From positions 467,974 through 531,973 of the forward strand of contig NZ_FNNN01000001.1 of assembly GCF_900106755.1 (NCBI RefSeq): 64,000 nt of DNA. Reading direction: 5' to 3'. Made by a program: the position numbers and the translations under genes. Below, one piece after another: positions 45,076 through 54,716 of the stretch; the first letter of the stretch is position 1, and the number at the start of each line of letters is the position of its first letter. Under the pieces are notes generated by a model that had not been told where the DNA came from, ran no database searches, and worked only from the letters and a program-made list of their open reading frames with translations. The stretch comes from Bacteroides faecis MAJ27 (GTDB taxonomy: Bacteria; Bacteroidota; Bacteroidia; Bacteroidales; Bacteroidaceae).

Positions 45076-48000
45076 ATGAAAGCATTACATTTTTTACCAA
45101 TAACCTTATTGAGCATTATCTCATGTATGAGTATCATCGCTTGTAGTAACGATGATAGCAATAAGAAAAATGATGAAGTCATTACTATTACCCCTTTGGG
45201 AAATTCTCAAAGATATTTCGATAATGGGCTAACTTTTACTTCACAATCTGGAAGTGAAAATATAGAATTTACTTGTAATGGAGACTGGAACGTTTCTGTA
45301 GCTAATACAATTGGAGGAGAGACATGGTGCACTGTTACTCCTGCAAATGGCAAAGCAGGAGAAGGTGGGTTTACTGTGAATATAGTTGAGAATAAAGGAT
45401 ATGATGATAGAAATGTTACCATAACTCTCACTGTTGGAAATATAAAGAAAACAATTGTTGTAACTCAAAAGCAAAAGGATGCTATATTGCTGACTGCGAA
45501 CAAATATGAGTTAGACAATAAAGGTGGCAAGATTAATTTGGAGGTAAAAACCAATGTCAACTATACTGTTACAATAAATGAAACAGACAAAAAGTGGATA
45601 AAACAAGTAGGTAGTAATACTAGAGCTTTATCAAGTAGCACGTTAACCTTTGATATATCTCCCAATGAAGAATATGAAAAACGAGAAGGAGTAATTTATA
45701 TTACAAATGGTGAGCTAACAGAGACTGTACACGTCTACCAAGCTAGTGGTGGAGTTGTCATGTTGACTAAAAATGAATACTTTATAAGTGATAAGGAGCA
45801 AACTATTGCTGTAGACATAAAAAGCAATTTTAATTTTGAGGTTAAAATGCCTAATGTGGATTGGATTTCTATTGCACCTTCAACCAAATCAATGTCCAGC
45901 CACACTCTTTATTATATAATCAGTCCAAATGAAGAATATGATAGTCGTGAAAGTGAAATCATTTTTTATGATAAGAGCAATGTCAAACTTGCAGATACAT
46001 TAAAAATTATACAAGCGCAAAAGGATGCTATTATCATATCTAAGAAAGAATATGAAGTAAACTCAAAAGAAAATACAATTGAATTTGAAGTAAACTCAAA
46101 TATTGATTTTAATGTTTCTATTCCCAGTGCTGCAAGTAAATGGATAGAGAATATAACTACTACTCAAACTAGAGGTCTTACTTCTCATAAAGTCTATCTA
46201 AAAATAAATGAGAATACCTCTACTTATGAACGTTCTGCCAAAGTTGCAATCAAACATACACAGAGTAATGTAGCGGACACTGTATTCATTAGTCAATTAG
46301 GTGTACCAAGCTTGTCGCCTAGCAGCAAAACATATCATACTTATCCTAAAGGTGGAGAAATCTCCGTTTCCTTGTCCACCAATACTAATTATACAGTGGA
46401 AATTCTTGGAGATGCAAAAGAATGGATAACTCAACCACAAACAAGAGGCTTTAGAGAAGATATCTTATCTTTCTTTATATCTGAAAACAATGGTGATAAG
46501 CGGACTGGAGAAATAAAAATTATTAGTGAAAATGAAGAAACGGAATCAATTATTACAGTTGAACAAGAATCATACATTCATGAAGGAAATATTTCTATTC
46601 GGGGAAATCGGAAATTGCAAGAGATAGGGGAAAGAGGATATAAACAAATAAATGGAAATCTTGATATTCTTTGTTTTAATAATAACAAAGAAGATATGAT
46701 AACCTCTTTAGAGGTTTTAAACTCAATTACACAAATTAATGGAGACTTACTACTCAATAATTGTGATATTGAGAACTTTAATGGACTGAATCAATTGAGA
46801 AAAATACAAGGGGATTTTGTGATTGAATCGCTGAATAATTTCAATAGAATAGAGTCTTTTAATGGGCTAGATAATCTTGAAGAGATTGGTGGAGATTTTA
46901 TAATGAAAGACAGATTACCATATAACGGTGAAAAATCTACTGTAAATAGTAATTTTTCACAGCTAAAGGACTTTAAAGGATTAGAAAATCTTAAGAAGAT
47001 AGGTGGCAATTTCCAACTCATTGGATTAGGATATTTTCGATATCAAAATTCTCCTTATTACTATACTTCGTTTAACGAATTAGAATCATTTGAAGGGTTG
47101 GAAAGATTAACTACTATTGGAGGGAACTTTAAAATTTCTTCTGAAGGAAATGATAAGTATATATCATTTAAGAAACTTTCCTCTTTAAACAATTTAACTA
47201 ATCTAGCAAGCATAGGTGGTAACTTTGAAATATATGCTCCAGAGTACGAAATTGCTCAATTAAATACAATTGAATTACCTACCCTAAAGCAGATAAATGG
47301 TTATATCTATATGAGAAATGGTTTCTATATGGGAAATAGAAATCGGATGAATCTTGTTCTTGAAAATCTTGAAAAATTGGGAGGTTTTGAATGTAAATCC
47401 TATACAATCCTCAATGCCCCCAAGTTAAAAAGGATTGATGAAAAATTATATATTGGAGTAGCGGCATCAAAAGTTGGGAGTATAAATGCACAAGAAATTC
47501 TGAATGGTCTTTCTGCGATTACTTATGTTGGTAAGGATTTAAGAATCGACTGTTCTGGTATAGAATCTTTTGAACCTCTTAGAAATTTGTCATTTGTGGG
47601 AGGAGATTTGATATTTGATATTGGTGGAAGTGAAAGAAATAATTTGCAATCTTTCACAGGATTCGAAAGTTTGACTACAATTGGTGGAAGATTAATATGG
47701 GGAACAGGTGTGAGTTCTGCTGGTAGTGTTAGCACTTATACCAGTTTTAGCAATATACAATCCTTTCAAGGCTTCAACAATTTATCATCCATTGGTGGTT
47801 TTCGAATGAGTATTAACTATGGTGATTTTTCCAAGTTTACATCTTTTGCAGGATTGGAGAATTTGAGACAAATAAAAGGTGATTTCACTATTGAAATTGA
47901 AGATAGTTTTTGGGGATTATCTGATATTAGTGCGTTAACAAATTTAGAAACTGTAGAAGGTAGTGAATTCAAAATAAAAGGGTGTTACAAGTTAAAAGAT

Positions 48001-48111
48001 TTCACTCCTTTAAAGCAAGCATTAACTTCATATCAAGGTACTTTCTTAACATATTCTAATGGCTATAATCCTACCAAAGAACAAATCCTAAATGGGGAAG
48101 GTAAACAATAA
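45076..48111 (+). CDS. Large surface lipoprotein with five BACON-like domains and an L-domain/leucine-rich region
   Basis: The 1011-residue lipoprotein has a lipobox SIIAC with Cys23, followed by SNDD, which fits the Bacteroides surface-export signal pattern. About five tandem 90-residue BACON-like beta domains span residues 30-500, each ending in a phrase such as VVTQKQKD or IIQAQKD. Residues 505-1005 are a repeat region with recurrent L..IGGNF / L..IGGDF phrases, like receptor-L/leucine-rich surface proteins. It is probably exposed on the cell surface and binds glycans, host ligands or phage. It is the largest cargo gene of the island. Confidence 0.85.
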   Translation: MKALHFLPITLLSIISCMSIIACSNDDSNKKNDEVITITPLGNSQRYFDNGLTFTSQSGSENIEFTCNGDWNVSVANTIGGETWCTVTPANGKAGEGGFTVNIVENKGYDDRNVTITLTVGNIKKTIVVTQKQKDAILLTANKYELDNKGGKINLEVKTNVNYTVTINETDKKWIKQVGSNTRALSSSTLTFDISPNEEYEKREGVIYITNGELTETVHVYQASGGVVMLTKNEYFISDKEQTIAVDIKSNFNFEVKMPNVDWISIAPSTKSMSSHTLYYIISPNEEYDSRESEIIFYDKSNVKLADTLKIIQAQKDAIIISKKEYEVNSKENTIEFEVNSNIDFNVSIPSAASKWIENITTTQTRGLTSHKVYLKINENTSTYERSAKVAIKHTQSNVADTVFISQLGVPSLSPSSKTYHTYPKGGEISVSLSTNTNYTVEILGDAKEWITQPQTRGFREDILSFFISENNGDKRTGEIKIISENEETESIITVEQESYIHEGNISIRGNRKLQEIGERGYKQINGNLDILCFNNNKEDMITSLEVLNSITQINGDLLLNNCDIENFNGLNQLRKIQGDFVIESLNNFNRIESFNGLDNLEEIGGDFIMKDRLPYNGEKSTVNSNFSQLKDFKGLENLKKIGGNFQLIGLGYFRYQNSPYYYTSFNELESFEGLERLTTIGGNFKISSEGNDKYISFKKLSSLNNLTNLASIGGNFEIYAPEYEIAQLNTIELPTLKQINGYIYMRNGFYMGNRNRMNLVLENLEKLGGFECKSYTILNAPKLKRIDEKLYIGVAASKVGSINAQEILNGLSAITYVGKDLRIDCSGIESFEPLRNLSFVGGDLIFDIGGSERNNLQSFTGFESLTTIGGRLIWGTGVSSAGSVSTYTSFSNIQSFQGFNNLSSIGGFRMSINYGDFSKFTSFAGLENLRQIKGDFTIEIEDSFWGLSDISALTNLETVEGSEFKIKGCYKLKDFTPLKQALTSYQGTFLTYSNGYNPTKEQILNGEGKQ

Positions 48112-48132
48112 CATATAATCAAAAAGAAGAAA

Positions 48133-48170
48133 GGCAGCATTTGAAGTAACATTCATTTGCTGCTTTTTTT
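48133..48170 (+). terminator. Terminator of the lipoprotein gene
   Basis: GCAGCA pairs with TGCTGC, with an inner TGAA/TTCA stem, followed by eight T residues. Confidence 0.8.
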
Positions 48171-48220
48171 TACAGAAGGGTGCAAATTAATGCCCCTCAT
48201 ACACGCTTTATTTTTTTATC

Positions 48221-48613
48221 CTATTTATTGAGTATGCTTACAATAGGAACAGTCTTATCAAAACCTGCCTTTGTTGAGTATTTGAATGTCCCAATCTGCT
48301 TTGCACATTTTCCTTCAGGAACTTTGATAACTTGGTCGTCATAATACGATTTCCCTTCATCACACAAAAATAAAACCATTAGTCCTGTTGATATTGAGAG
48401 TTCGTCAATTTCATTAGCTAAAGCGTCACCTGAATCAAGAACCTGAAAGACCTCAAAATTATTTTCACTAATGCAATCCCCTTCTTTTTCAAAGAATGTC
48501 ATTCCATTATTTGAAGATTCTCCATTTGACGAATTTCCAATAAGTGCAGCAATAACAAGCATTAAAATAGCACCTGTAACAATGCCTGCAATAAATATTA
48601 ATACCTTTTTCAT
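48221..48613 (-). CDS. Membrane-anchored hypothetical protein (130 residues)
   Basis: An N-terminal hydrophobic segment (VLIFIAGIVTGAILMLVIAA) anchors or exports a small domain with two Cys (EGDCISENNFEVFQVL and GKCAKQIGTFKYS). It starts 7 bp after the 219-residue gene and is in the same operon. Function unknown. Confidence 0.65.
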   Translation of the reverse strand: MKKVLIFIAGIVTGAILMLVIAALIGNSSNGESSNNGMTFFEKEGDCISENNFEVFQVLDSGDALANEIDELSISTGLMVLFLCDEGKSYYDDQVIKVPEGKCAKQIGTFKYSTKAGFDKTVPIVSILNK

Positions 48614-48620
48614 AATCTAA

Positions 48621-49280
48621 TTATAAATCTTCACCATTTGCCCTATTGTATTCATTATCATAGTACATTGTTATGTAATATTTTCCTTGAAAATCAGAAA
48701 TCATAAACCAAACAGGTCTCTTCATTAAATACTCTATGGAAAGTTTAACCATTTCTGATTGTAATTCTTCTGTTGGATTTGCAAGCTGCTCGGTTGTATA
48801 TTTAGGCGATAGAGCTGACATTAACATTTTCGCAACAGCAATAGTATCTGTTTTTTGATAAAAAATAGCTTCATAACGTTTCTTATGCACAGTCATTTCA
48901 TAAGAAATATCTTCATCTTCGGATATAGTCTGATTCTCCTCCAATGAAAGATACTTAGAATTATTTTTAAACTGCTCACAAAGTTTATTGAACCTTATTT
49001 GAATAGACCTTTCATCAATGTTATTAGCATCGCAAACCATTATTCGACAAACCTTATTGTTGTTTGTGGCAATATGTATATTGACATCCGTACCATTAAA
49101 CTCACCAACTAGAATATCCTTATTGTGTTGACTGCTTGTATAACCTTTAGCTTTTAATTTCTGAATCATTTCAGATTTACTCCCATCCACAGGAATACCT
49201 AGAAATTTAGTAACGTCTTCTTGCGCATAAATCACTATTGAAGATATGAGCAACATTGTAATTGATAGTAGTTTTTTCAT
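48621..49280 (-). CDS. Secreted hypothetical protein (219 residues)
   Basis: A signal peptide (ISSIVIYAQ) precedes a mixed alpha/beta domain: FLGIPVDGSKSEMIQKLKAK near the start is a phrase seen in several Bacteroides periplasmic proteins of unknown function. The C-terminus has WFMISDFQGKYYITMYYDNE. It is the first gene of a two-gene minus-strand unit. Confidence 0.65.
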   Translation of the reverse strand: MKKLLSITMLLISSIVIYAQEDVTKFLGIPVDGSKSEMIQKLKAKGYTSSQHNKDILVGEFNGTDVNIHIATNNNKVCRIMVCDANNIDERSIQIRFNKLCEQFKNNSKYLSLEENQTISEDEDISYEMTVHKKRYEAIFYQKTDTIAVAKMLMSALSPKYTTEQLANPTEELQSEMVKLSIEYLMKRPVWFMISDFQGKYYITMYYDNEYNRANGEDL

Positions 49281-49577
49281 ATTATCAAAATTTTCCGTTC
49301 TTCAGTTTCTACAAGAACATCAATACAATACATCGAAGCGTGAAACTGTAATGCTATCTTTGCCCCTTTGAATAATTTCCCACATTTTGCAACAAGGTAG
49401 CATAACGCTTCTGTTTTACTAATTCAATTACAAATATAATAATTATTAATTATATGAATAATATCTTTTTATCAAAAAACTTAGATTTAATAGATGCATT
49501 AATATATGAACGAATAAAAAGGGGACAAATTAATTGCACCCTTAAAAACTGATTCAACTAATTATCTATTATACAAG
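49281..49577. other. Gene-free interval upstream of the two-gene unit
   Basis: It contains a -7-like TATATTTG (49431-49438, minus strand) without a clear -33 box. GGGGACAAATTAATTGCACC at 49521-49540, followed by C, is an inverted partner of GGGTGCAAATTAATGCCCC at 48178-48196. Confidence 0.45.
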
Positions 49578-49616
49578 AAGGCGGCATTTGAACTATCTAT
49601 CATATGTCGCCTTTTT
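49578..49616 (+). terminator. Terminator, paralogue of 48133-48170
   Basis: AAGGCGGCAT pairs with ATGTCGCCTT (one wobble) and is followed by a T-run. The sequence resembles the terminator after the lipoprotein gene. Confidence 0.6.
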
Positions 49617-49619
49617 AGT

Positions 49620-49793
49620 TCATCTTCTTCTCTTCTTAACTAAGTTATGTTTATTCTTCTTAGCTGAATTTGAGAATAGTTGTTCTAACATTTCCCTTGT
49701 AATAGGTAGGTATGTAACCTCTGTTAATCTAGTTTCTCTAATCTCTTGTGGTAAATAATGAATTGTGTTAGTCTTCTTTGGTGCTACTTGCAT
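49620..49793 (-). CDS. Small basic protein (57 residues)
   Basis: ATG at 49793 to TGA at 49622-49620. The product starts MQVAPKKTNTIHYLPQEIRE and ends in a strongly basic tail (KKNKHNLVKKRRR). A -7 box TACCTTTG lies at 49837-49844 on the minus strand. It may bind nucleic acid; no family recognised. Confidence 0.5.
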   Translation of the reverse strand: MQVAPKKTNTIHYLPQEIRETRLTEVTYLPITREMLEQLFSNSAKKNKHNLVKKRRR

Positions 49794-49836
49794 ATTTGTG
49801 TGGAAATAAATAGGTTGGTAATTGATTTATCTACAG

Positions 49837-49844
49837 CAAAGGTA
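49837..49844 (-). promoter_or_regulatory. -7 box before the 57-residue basic protein
   Basis: TACCTTTG on the minus strand, 44 bp before the ATG. No good -33 TTTG is found at 19-23 bp. Confidence 0.4.
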
Positions 49845-49973
49845 CTGATAAGAATCTGTCCAATCTAATGTAAAAGATACATTCTGGATTATTGAGGTAT
49901 GTGTTTGTATTGGAAGAAAATGTCAAGGTGGTAGATAGCGTATAAGCAGAATAATGGATAAAGATGTACATAA

Positions 49974-50048
49974 ACTAAAGGAAGTCCCGAAGCTAAGAAT
50001 TATGCAGAGAACTTTGCCGAGTATTATGAAGATATACTAAGCAAATAA
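49974..50048 (+). pseudogene. Possible C-terminal remnant of a lost gene
   Basis: The frame GSPEAKNYAENFAEYYEDIL followed by SK-stop has protein-like character. It has no start codon, is preceded by a stop, and ends 15 bp before a strong terminator. It may be the tail of a deleted gene. Confidence 0.3.
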
Positions 50049-50062
50049 ATGATTAAAAATTA

Positions 50063-50095
50063 AAAGCCAGTTATCGAGATGATAGCTGGCTTTTT
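50063..50095 (+). terminator. Strong terminator near the right end of the island
   Basis: AAAGCCAG...CTGGCTTT with TATC/GATA inside and a T-run. There is no complete gene upstream of it now. Confidence 0.8.
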
Positions 50096-50261
50096 ATCTA
50101 AATATGAATTGTCACATCTAAATGCAGACTAAAATTCTAATCTCAAAATTATGCCTTATACATAATTAATCCTATCTTTGTGTCGTTCAAACAAGGCAAG
50201 ATAAGTACAAATTTGAGGAACTAACTTTGTAAGTTACTGACAAACAGTACCCAATCTAAAC

Positions 50262-50280
50262 ATACGGTTTTTATTCAAAA
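50262..50280. repeat. attR: 19-bp direct repeat at the right island end
   Basis: An exact copy of 35460-35478; recQ lies 34 bp beyond it. Confidence 0.85.
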
Positions 50281-50313
50281 CAGCATACCTGCACGCCTAT
50301 TTTTTTCGCTTTT

Positions 50314-52494
50314 TTAATTAGCCATTTCAGAGATGAACTTGATTCTCACCAGTCGGACTTCCTCTTCGGTAAATTCATCACCCAGTTCATCAAGAGCATC
50401 ATCAATTTTGTCTGTCGTAGATTCCTTGAAATAATCATAGATATCGAGCATATGGTCTTCATCCATAATTTCTTCCAGGAAGTAATCAATATTCAGTTTG
50501 GTTCCGGAGTAAACGATCGCTTCCACCTCATCCAATAGCTCACCAAACTCAATTCCTTTGGAAAGAGCGATATCGTCCAATGCCACTTTACGATCAATAG
50601 CCTGAATGATAGCCACTTTCATTTTCGATTTATTAGCAACCGTACGTACACGCAAATCTTCCGGACGTTCAATTTCATTCTCTTCGCAATGACGCTTGAT
50701 CAGTTTACAAAACTCTTCACCATAGCGTTTTGCTTTTCCGGCACCTACGCCCGGGATATTCTGCAGTTCATCCAGTGTCACCGGATAGATGGTAGCCATT
50801 GCTTCCAACGACGGATCCTGGAAAATAACATATGGAGGAACCTCCAGCTTCTTGGAAAGCTTCTTCCGCAAGTCCTTCAGCATTGAGTAAAGAGCCGGGT
50901 CCACCGCACAAGAACCACCGCCACGTGCCGGTACTTCTTCTTCCGTTTCTTCAAAATCATTATCTTCAGTAATCTTGAATGATTTTGGTTTCTTCAGGAA
51001 TTTGTGTCCTTCTTCCGTTACCTTCAGTAGACCATAATTCTCCACATCTTTGCTCAAGTAACCGCCAATCAACGCTTGTCGAATCACCGCATTCCATGTT
51101 TTGTCTTCTTCGCCCATACCCGAACCGAATACTTCCAGATCTTCGTGCAAATGAGCCTGTACTTCCGACGTTTCTCTACCTTGTAGTATGTCTATGATAT
51201 AATCTGCCTTAAAATTTTCTTTCACCGCGATAATCGCTTCAATCACGGCACACAATAACTCTTGAGCCTCCACTTGTTTTTTAGGGTTTAAACAGTTGTC
51301 ACAATTTCCACAATTTTCTTCCGTATATTCTTCACCGAAATAATGCAGCAATGTCTTGCGCCGGCACACGGAAGATTCGGCATAAGCAGCGGTTTCCAAC
51401 AGAAGCTGCTTGCCTATTTCCTGTTCTGCCACAGGTTTTCCCTGCATGAACTTTTCCAGTTTCTGCAGGTCTTTGTTTGTATAAAAAGTCAGGCACTGGC
51501 CTTCGCCGCCGTCTCTGCCGGCACGTCCTGTCTCCTGGTAATACCCTTCCAGACTTTTGGGGATATCGTAATGGATTACAAACCGTACATCCGGCTTGTC
51601 AATTCCCATACCGAAAGCGATGGTAGCTACAATCACTTCCACCTTTTCCATCAGGAAATCATCTTGGTTCTTCGTTCTCGTCATAGAGTCCATACCTGCA
51701 TGATAAGGACGCGCATTGATTCCGTTTGCCTGAAGAATCTCAGCAAGTTCTTCTACTTTCTTCCGGCTCAGGCAATAAATAATACCCGACTTTTCCGAAT
51801 TATTCTTGATGAACTTAATGATATCTTTATCAATATTATTAGTCTTTGCGCGTACCTCATAATAAAGGTTCGGACGGTTGAACGACGATTTAAAAACCTG
51901 AGCATCCACCATCCCCAGATTTTTCTGGATATCGTGCTGTACCTTCGGTGTTGCTGTTGCAGTAAGTGCAATCAAGGGAGCTTTCCCTATTTCGTTAATG
52001 ATCGGACGAATCCGCCGATACTCCGGACGGAAGTCATGTCCCCATTCGGAAATACAATGAGCTTCGTCTACCGCATAGAACGAAATTTTCACCGAACGCA
52101 AAAAATCTACATTTTCTTCCTTTGTCAACGACTCAGGAGCCACATATAGCAATTTTGTTTTTCCGGCAAGGATGTCAGACCTGACTTGGTCTATTGCACC
52201 TTTATTTAATGAAGAATTTATAAAATGGGCGATGCCATCCTCTTCACTGAAATTACGCATTGCATCCACCTGATTCTTCATCAACGCAATGAGCGGAGAA
52301 ATAACAATTGCCGTACCTTCCATCAAGAGCGAAGGTAACTGATAGCATAAAGATTTTCCGCCACCGGTAGGCATTAGTACAAAGGTATCTTTACCATCGA
52401 GCAAATTCTGAATGATTGCTTCCTGGTTTCCCTTGAACTTATTAAATCCGAAATACTTTTTCAGTTCATCTGTTAAATTAATCTTCCCTGCCAT
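50314..52494 (-). CDS. recQ: ATP-dependent DNA helicase RecQ
   Basis: The 726-residue 3'-5' repair helicase has a Walker A motif (VLMPTGGGKSLCYQLP) and the DEAH box with aromatic-rich loop (YAVDEAHCISEWGHDFRPEY). The RecQ zinc cluster (CRRKTLLHYFGEEY...CGNCDNC) and winged-helix region follow. An HRDC domain lies at about residues 530-605 (LRKKLSKKLEVPPYVIFQDP), with a further acidic C-terminal segment. The island lies directly downstream. It probably belongs to the clpX-recQ direction of transcription, with a 169-bp gap. Confidence 0.96.
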   Translation of the reverse strand: MAGKINLTDELKKYFGFNKFKGNQEAIIQNLLDGKDTFVLMPTGGGKSLCYQLPSLLMEGTAIVISPLIALMKNQVDAMRNFSEEDGIAHFINSSLNKGAIDQVRSDILAGKTKLLYVAPESLTKEENVDFLRSVKISFYAVDEAHCISEWGHDFRPEYRRIRPIINEIGKAPLIALTATATPKVQHDIQKNLGMVDAQVFKSSFNRPNLYYEVRAKTNNIDKDIIKFIKNNSEKSGIIYCLSRKKVEELAEILQANGINARPYHAGMDSMTRTKNQDDFLMEKVEVIVATIAFGMGIDKPDVRFVIHYDIPKSLEGYYQETGRAGRDGGEGQCLTFYTNKDLQKLEKFMQGKPVAEQEIGKQLLLETAAYAESSVCRRKTLLHYFGEEYTEENCGNCDNCLNPKKQVEAQELLCAVIEAIIAVKENFKADYIIDILQGRETSEVQAHLHEDLEVFGSGMGEEDKTWNAVIRQALIGGYLSKDVENYGLLKVTEEGHKFLKKPKSFKITEDNDFEETEEEVPARGGGSCAVDPALYSMLKDLRKKLSKKLEVPPYVIFQDPSLEAMATIYPVTLDELQNIPGVGAGKAKRYGEEFCKLIKRHCEENEIERPEDLRVRTVANKSKMKVAIIQAIDRKVALDDIALSKGIEFGELLDEVEAIVYSGTKLNIDYFLEEIMDEDHMLDIYDYFKESTTDKIDDALDELGDEFTEEEVRLVRIKFISEMAN

Positions 52495-52663
52495 CTTAAC
52501 TTAGGTTGTTTTATTCAGTTCATGGTTTAACTTTAAGTAAAGCCCTCTATTGCAAGAGAGCCAAACAAAGTTATAAACAACTTCGTAATTACCAAGCAAA
52601 ATACGACTAATATTTTCAAGAAAAAACAGAAACAATCATTTCCAGTAGCCTTACTATTTGATA

Positions 52664-53908
52664 TTAAGCAGTTTGCAGCCTTGCCATATTCGCTTTTTCC
52701 AGCTGTTGTTTTGCATAATCCAACGTTACCTTATACTCTTTCTTGCTTTCTGAAGGGATTTCAAACATGACATCCATCATGATCGTTTCCACAATAGAAC
52801 GCAATCCACGGGCACCCAGCTTATATTCTACGGCCTTGTCAACGATATATTCGAAAACAGAATCCTCAAATGTCAGCTTGATACCATCCATTTCAAACAA
52901 TTTGATATATTGTTTGATGATAGAGTTTTTCGGTTCGGTAAGAATAGCACGGAGTGCATTACGATCCAGCGGATTCAGATAAGTCAGCACCGGAAGACGA
53001 CCGATAATTTCGGGAATCAGTCCGAATGACTTCAAATCCTGAGGAGCAATATACTGCATCATATTATTCTTATCAATTACAGCTGTCTTCTGTGAAGCGG
53101 TATAGCCTACCACATGTGTATTCAGCCGTTGGGCAATTTTCTTTTCAATGCCATCGAAAGCACCTCCGCAGATAAAGAGAATATTTTTAGTATTCACCGG
53201 AATCATTTTCTGGTCGGGATGCTTACGGCCTCCCTGAGGGGGAACGTTCACAACCGAACCTTCGAGCAATTTCAGCAACCCCTGCTGTACTCCCTCCCCG
53301 CTTACGTCGCGGGTAATGGAAGGATTATCTCCTTTACGGGCAATCTTGTCTATCTCATCAATAAACACAATTCCCTGTTCAGCTTCCGGTACATTATAAT
53401 CTGCCACCTGAAGCAAACGAGTCAGGATGCTTTCAATATCTTCACCCACATAACCGGCTTCCGTCAACACCGTAGCATCTACAATCGTAAACGGAACATG
53501 AAGCAACTTGGCAATTGTACGCGCCAAGAGGGTTTTTCCGGTTCCGGTACTTCCCACCATGATAATGTTTGATTTTTCAATCTCTACATCATCGCCACTG
53601 TCTTTTTGCAAAAGGCGCTTATAGTGGTTGTAAACCGATACCGAAAGAAAACGCTTCGCGTCGTCTTGTCCAATTACGTACTGATCGAGGAATTTCTTTA
53701 TTTCTACCGGTTTGGGCAGTTCTTTTAAATTGAGTTTGGTAGCTCCGGCGCCTTTTCTGCTTTCACCCAGTGCTTCCTGAGTTATCTCATAAGCCTGAGT
53801 AGCGCAGCTGTCGCAGATATAGCCGTTCATTCCTGTAATCAGGAATCCGACCTCATTCTCCGACCGACCGCAGAAGCTACACTTTTTCTTTGTCTTTGAA
53901 TCAGCCAT
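52664..53908 (-). CDS. clpX: ClpX ATPase subunit of the Clp protease
   Basis: This is a 414-residue AAA+ unfoldase with the N-terminal C4 zinc-binding domain ([17 protein letters not shown]...CDSC), Walker [17 protein letters not shown], Walker [14 protein letters not shown] and the sensor/pore region [14 protein letters not shown]. It starts 2 bp after clpP; the two form a protease operon. Confidence 0.98.
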   Translation of the reverse strand: MADSKTKKKCSFCGRSENEVGFLITGMNGYICDSCATQAYEITQEALGESRKGAGATKLNLKELPKPVEIKKFLDQYVIGQDDAKRFLSVSVYNHYKRLLQKDSGDDVEIEKSNIIMVGSTGTGKTLLARTIAKLLHVPFTIVDATVLTEAGYVGEDIESILTRLLQVADYNVPEAEQGIVFIDEIDKIARKGDNPSITRDVSGEGVQQGLLKLLEGSVVNVPPQGGRKHPDQKMIPVNTKNILFICGGAFDGIEKKIAQRLNTHVVGYTASQKTAVIDKNNMMQYIAPQDLKSFGLIPEIIGRLPVLTYLNPLDRNALRAILTEPKNSIIKQYIKLFEMDGIKLTFEDSVFEYIVDKAVEYKLGARGLRSIVETIMMDVMFEIPSESKKEYKVTLDYAKQQLEKANMARLQTA

Positions 53909-53910
53909 TT

Positions 53911-54573
53911 TTATTTTTTAATCAATACCTCATCAATCATACCGTATTCTTTCGCTTCCTGAGCTGTCATCCAGTAATCACGGTCTGAGTCGGCCCATAC
54001 TTTATCGAAGTCTGTGTGCGAATGATCGGCGATAATCGTATAAAGTTCTTTCTTCAATTTCTGAATCTCACGGGCTGTGATTTCAATATCCGAAGCCTGT
54101 CCCTGAGCACCTCCCATCGGCTGGTGAATCATAACGCGTGAATGCGGCAACGCCGAACGTTTACCTTCAGCACCAGCTACCAGCAATACAGCAGCCATCG
54201 AAGCTGCCATACCTGTACAGATCGTCGCAACATCACTTGAGATAAACTGCATGGTATCATAAATACCCAGTCCGGCATATACACTGCCACCCGGAGAATT
54301 GATATAGATGGAAATATCCTTGCCCGGGTCTACAGAGTCCAGATAGAGCAACTGCGCCTGAAGCGTATTTGCCGTATAGTCATCTACTTGTGTACCCAGA
54401 AAAATAATGCGGTCCATCATCAGTCGGGAGAATACATCGAGCTGAGTTACATTCAGCTGTCTCTCTTCGAGAATATAGGGATTCAAATACCCGGCTTGCG
54501 ATTTAATCACATCGTCCAGCACCATGCCATTCATTCCTAAATGCTTGGTTGCGTATTTTCTAAAATCATCCAT
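53911..54573 (-). CDS. clpP: ATP-dependent Clp protease proteolytic subunit
   Basis: This 220-residue serine peptidase has its catalytic Ser in CTGMAASMAAVLLVAG, His in SRVMIHQPMGGAQGQASDIE and a downstream Asp in the handle region. The N-terminus is slightly longer than in E. coli. It lies between tig and clpX, the common order. Confidence 0.98.
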   Translation of the reverse strand: MDDFRKYATKHLGMNGMVLDDVIKSQAGYLNPYILEERQLNVTQLDVFSRLMMDRIIFLGTQVDDYTANTLQAQLLYLDSVDPGKDISIYINSPGGSVYAGLGIYDTMQFISSDVATICTGMAASMAAVLLVAGAEGKRSALPHSRVMIHQPMGGAQGQASDIEITAREIQKLKKELYTIIADHSHTDFDKVWADSDRDYWMTAQEAKEYGMIDEVLIKK

Positions 54574-54649
54574 GTTATGGTTCCTTTCTAATTAAATTTA
54601 TAATAAACGTAAGTGCAAAGAAACGAAAAAGAACACATAGACACAAAAA

Positions 54650-54684
54650 AACACAGAGTTATAATTTTATAAAAACTCTGTGTT
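54650..54684 (-). terminator. tig terminator
   Basis: AACACAGAGTT (54650-54660) pairs perfectly with AACTCTGTGTT (54674-54684), followed by a T-run on the minus strand. Confidence 0.8.
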
Positions 54685-54716
54685 TCTGTGACTTTATGTT
54701 CTATTCAACCGAACGA

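Larger units (their letters stand above)
35460..50280. mobile_element. Integrated island of about 14.8 kb between guaB and recQ
   Basis: The element is bounded by a 19-bp perfect direct repeat and carries a tyrosine integrase next to one end. It is clearly AT-richer than the flanks and contains MGE-typical genes (DUF3871, helicase-like, small hypothetical proteins). The flanking core genes recQ and guaB point the same way and would be adjacent without it. I see no relaxase, conjugation or virion genes, so it is probably mobilised by helpers or immobile. Confidence 0.85.

Noticed and set aside
50173..50229. -7-like boxes TATCTTTG and TAACTTTG pointing out of the island
   Set aside because: No -33 TTTG at a suitable distance and no gene in that direction; recQ is antisense.
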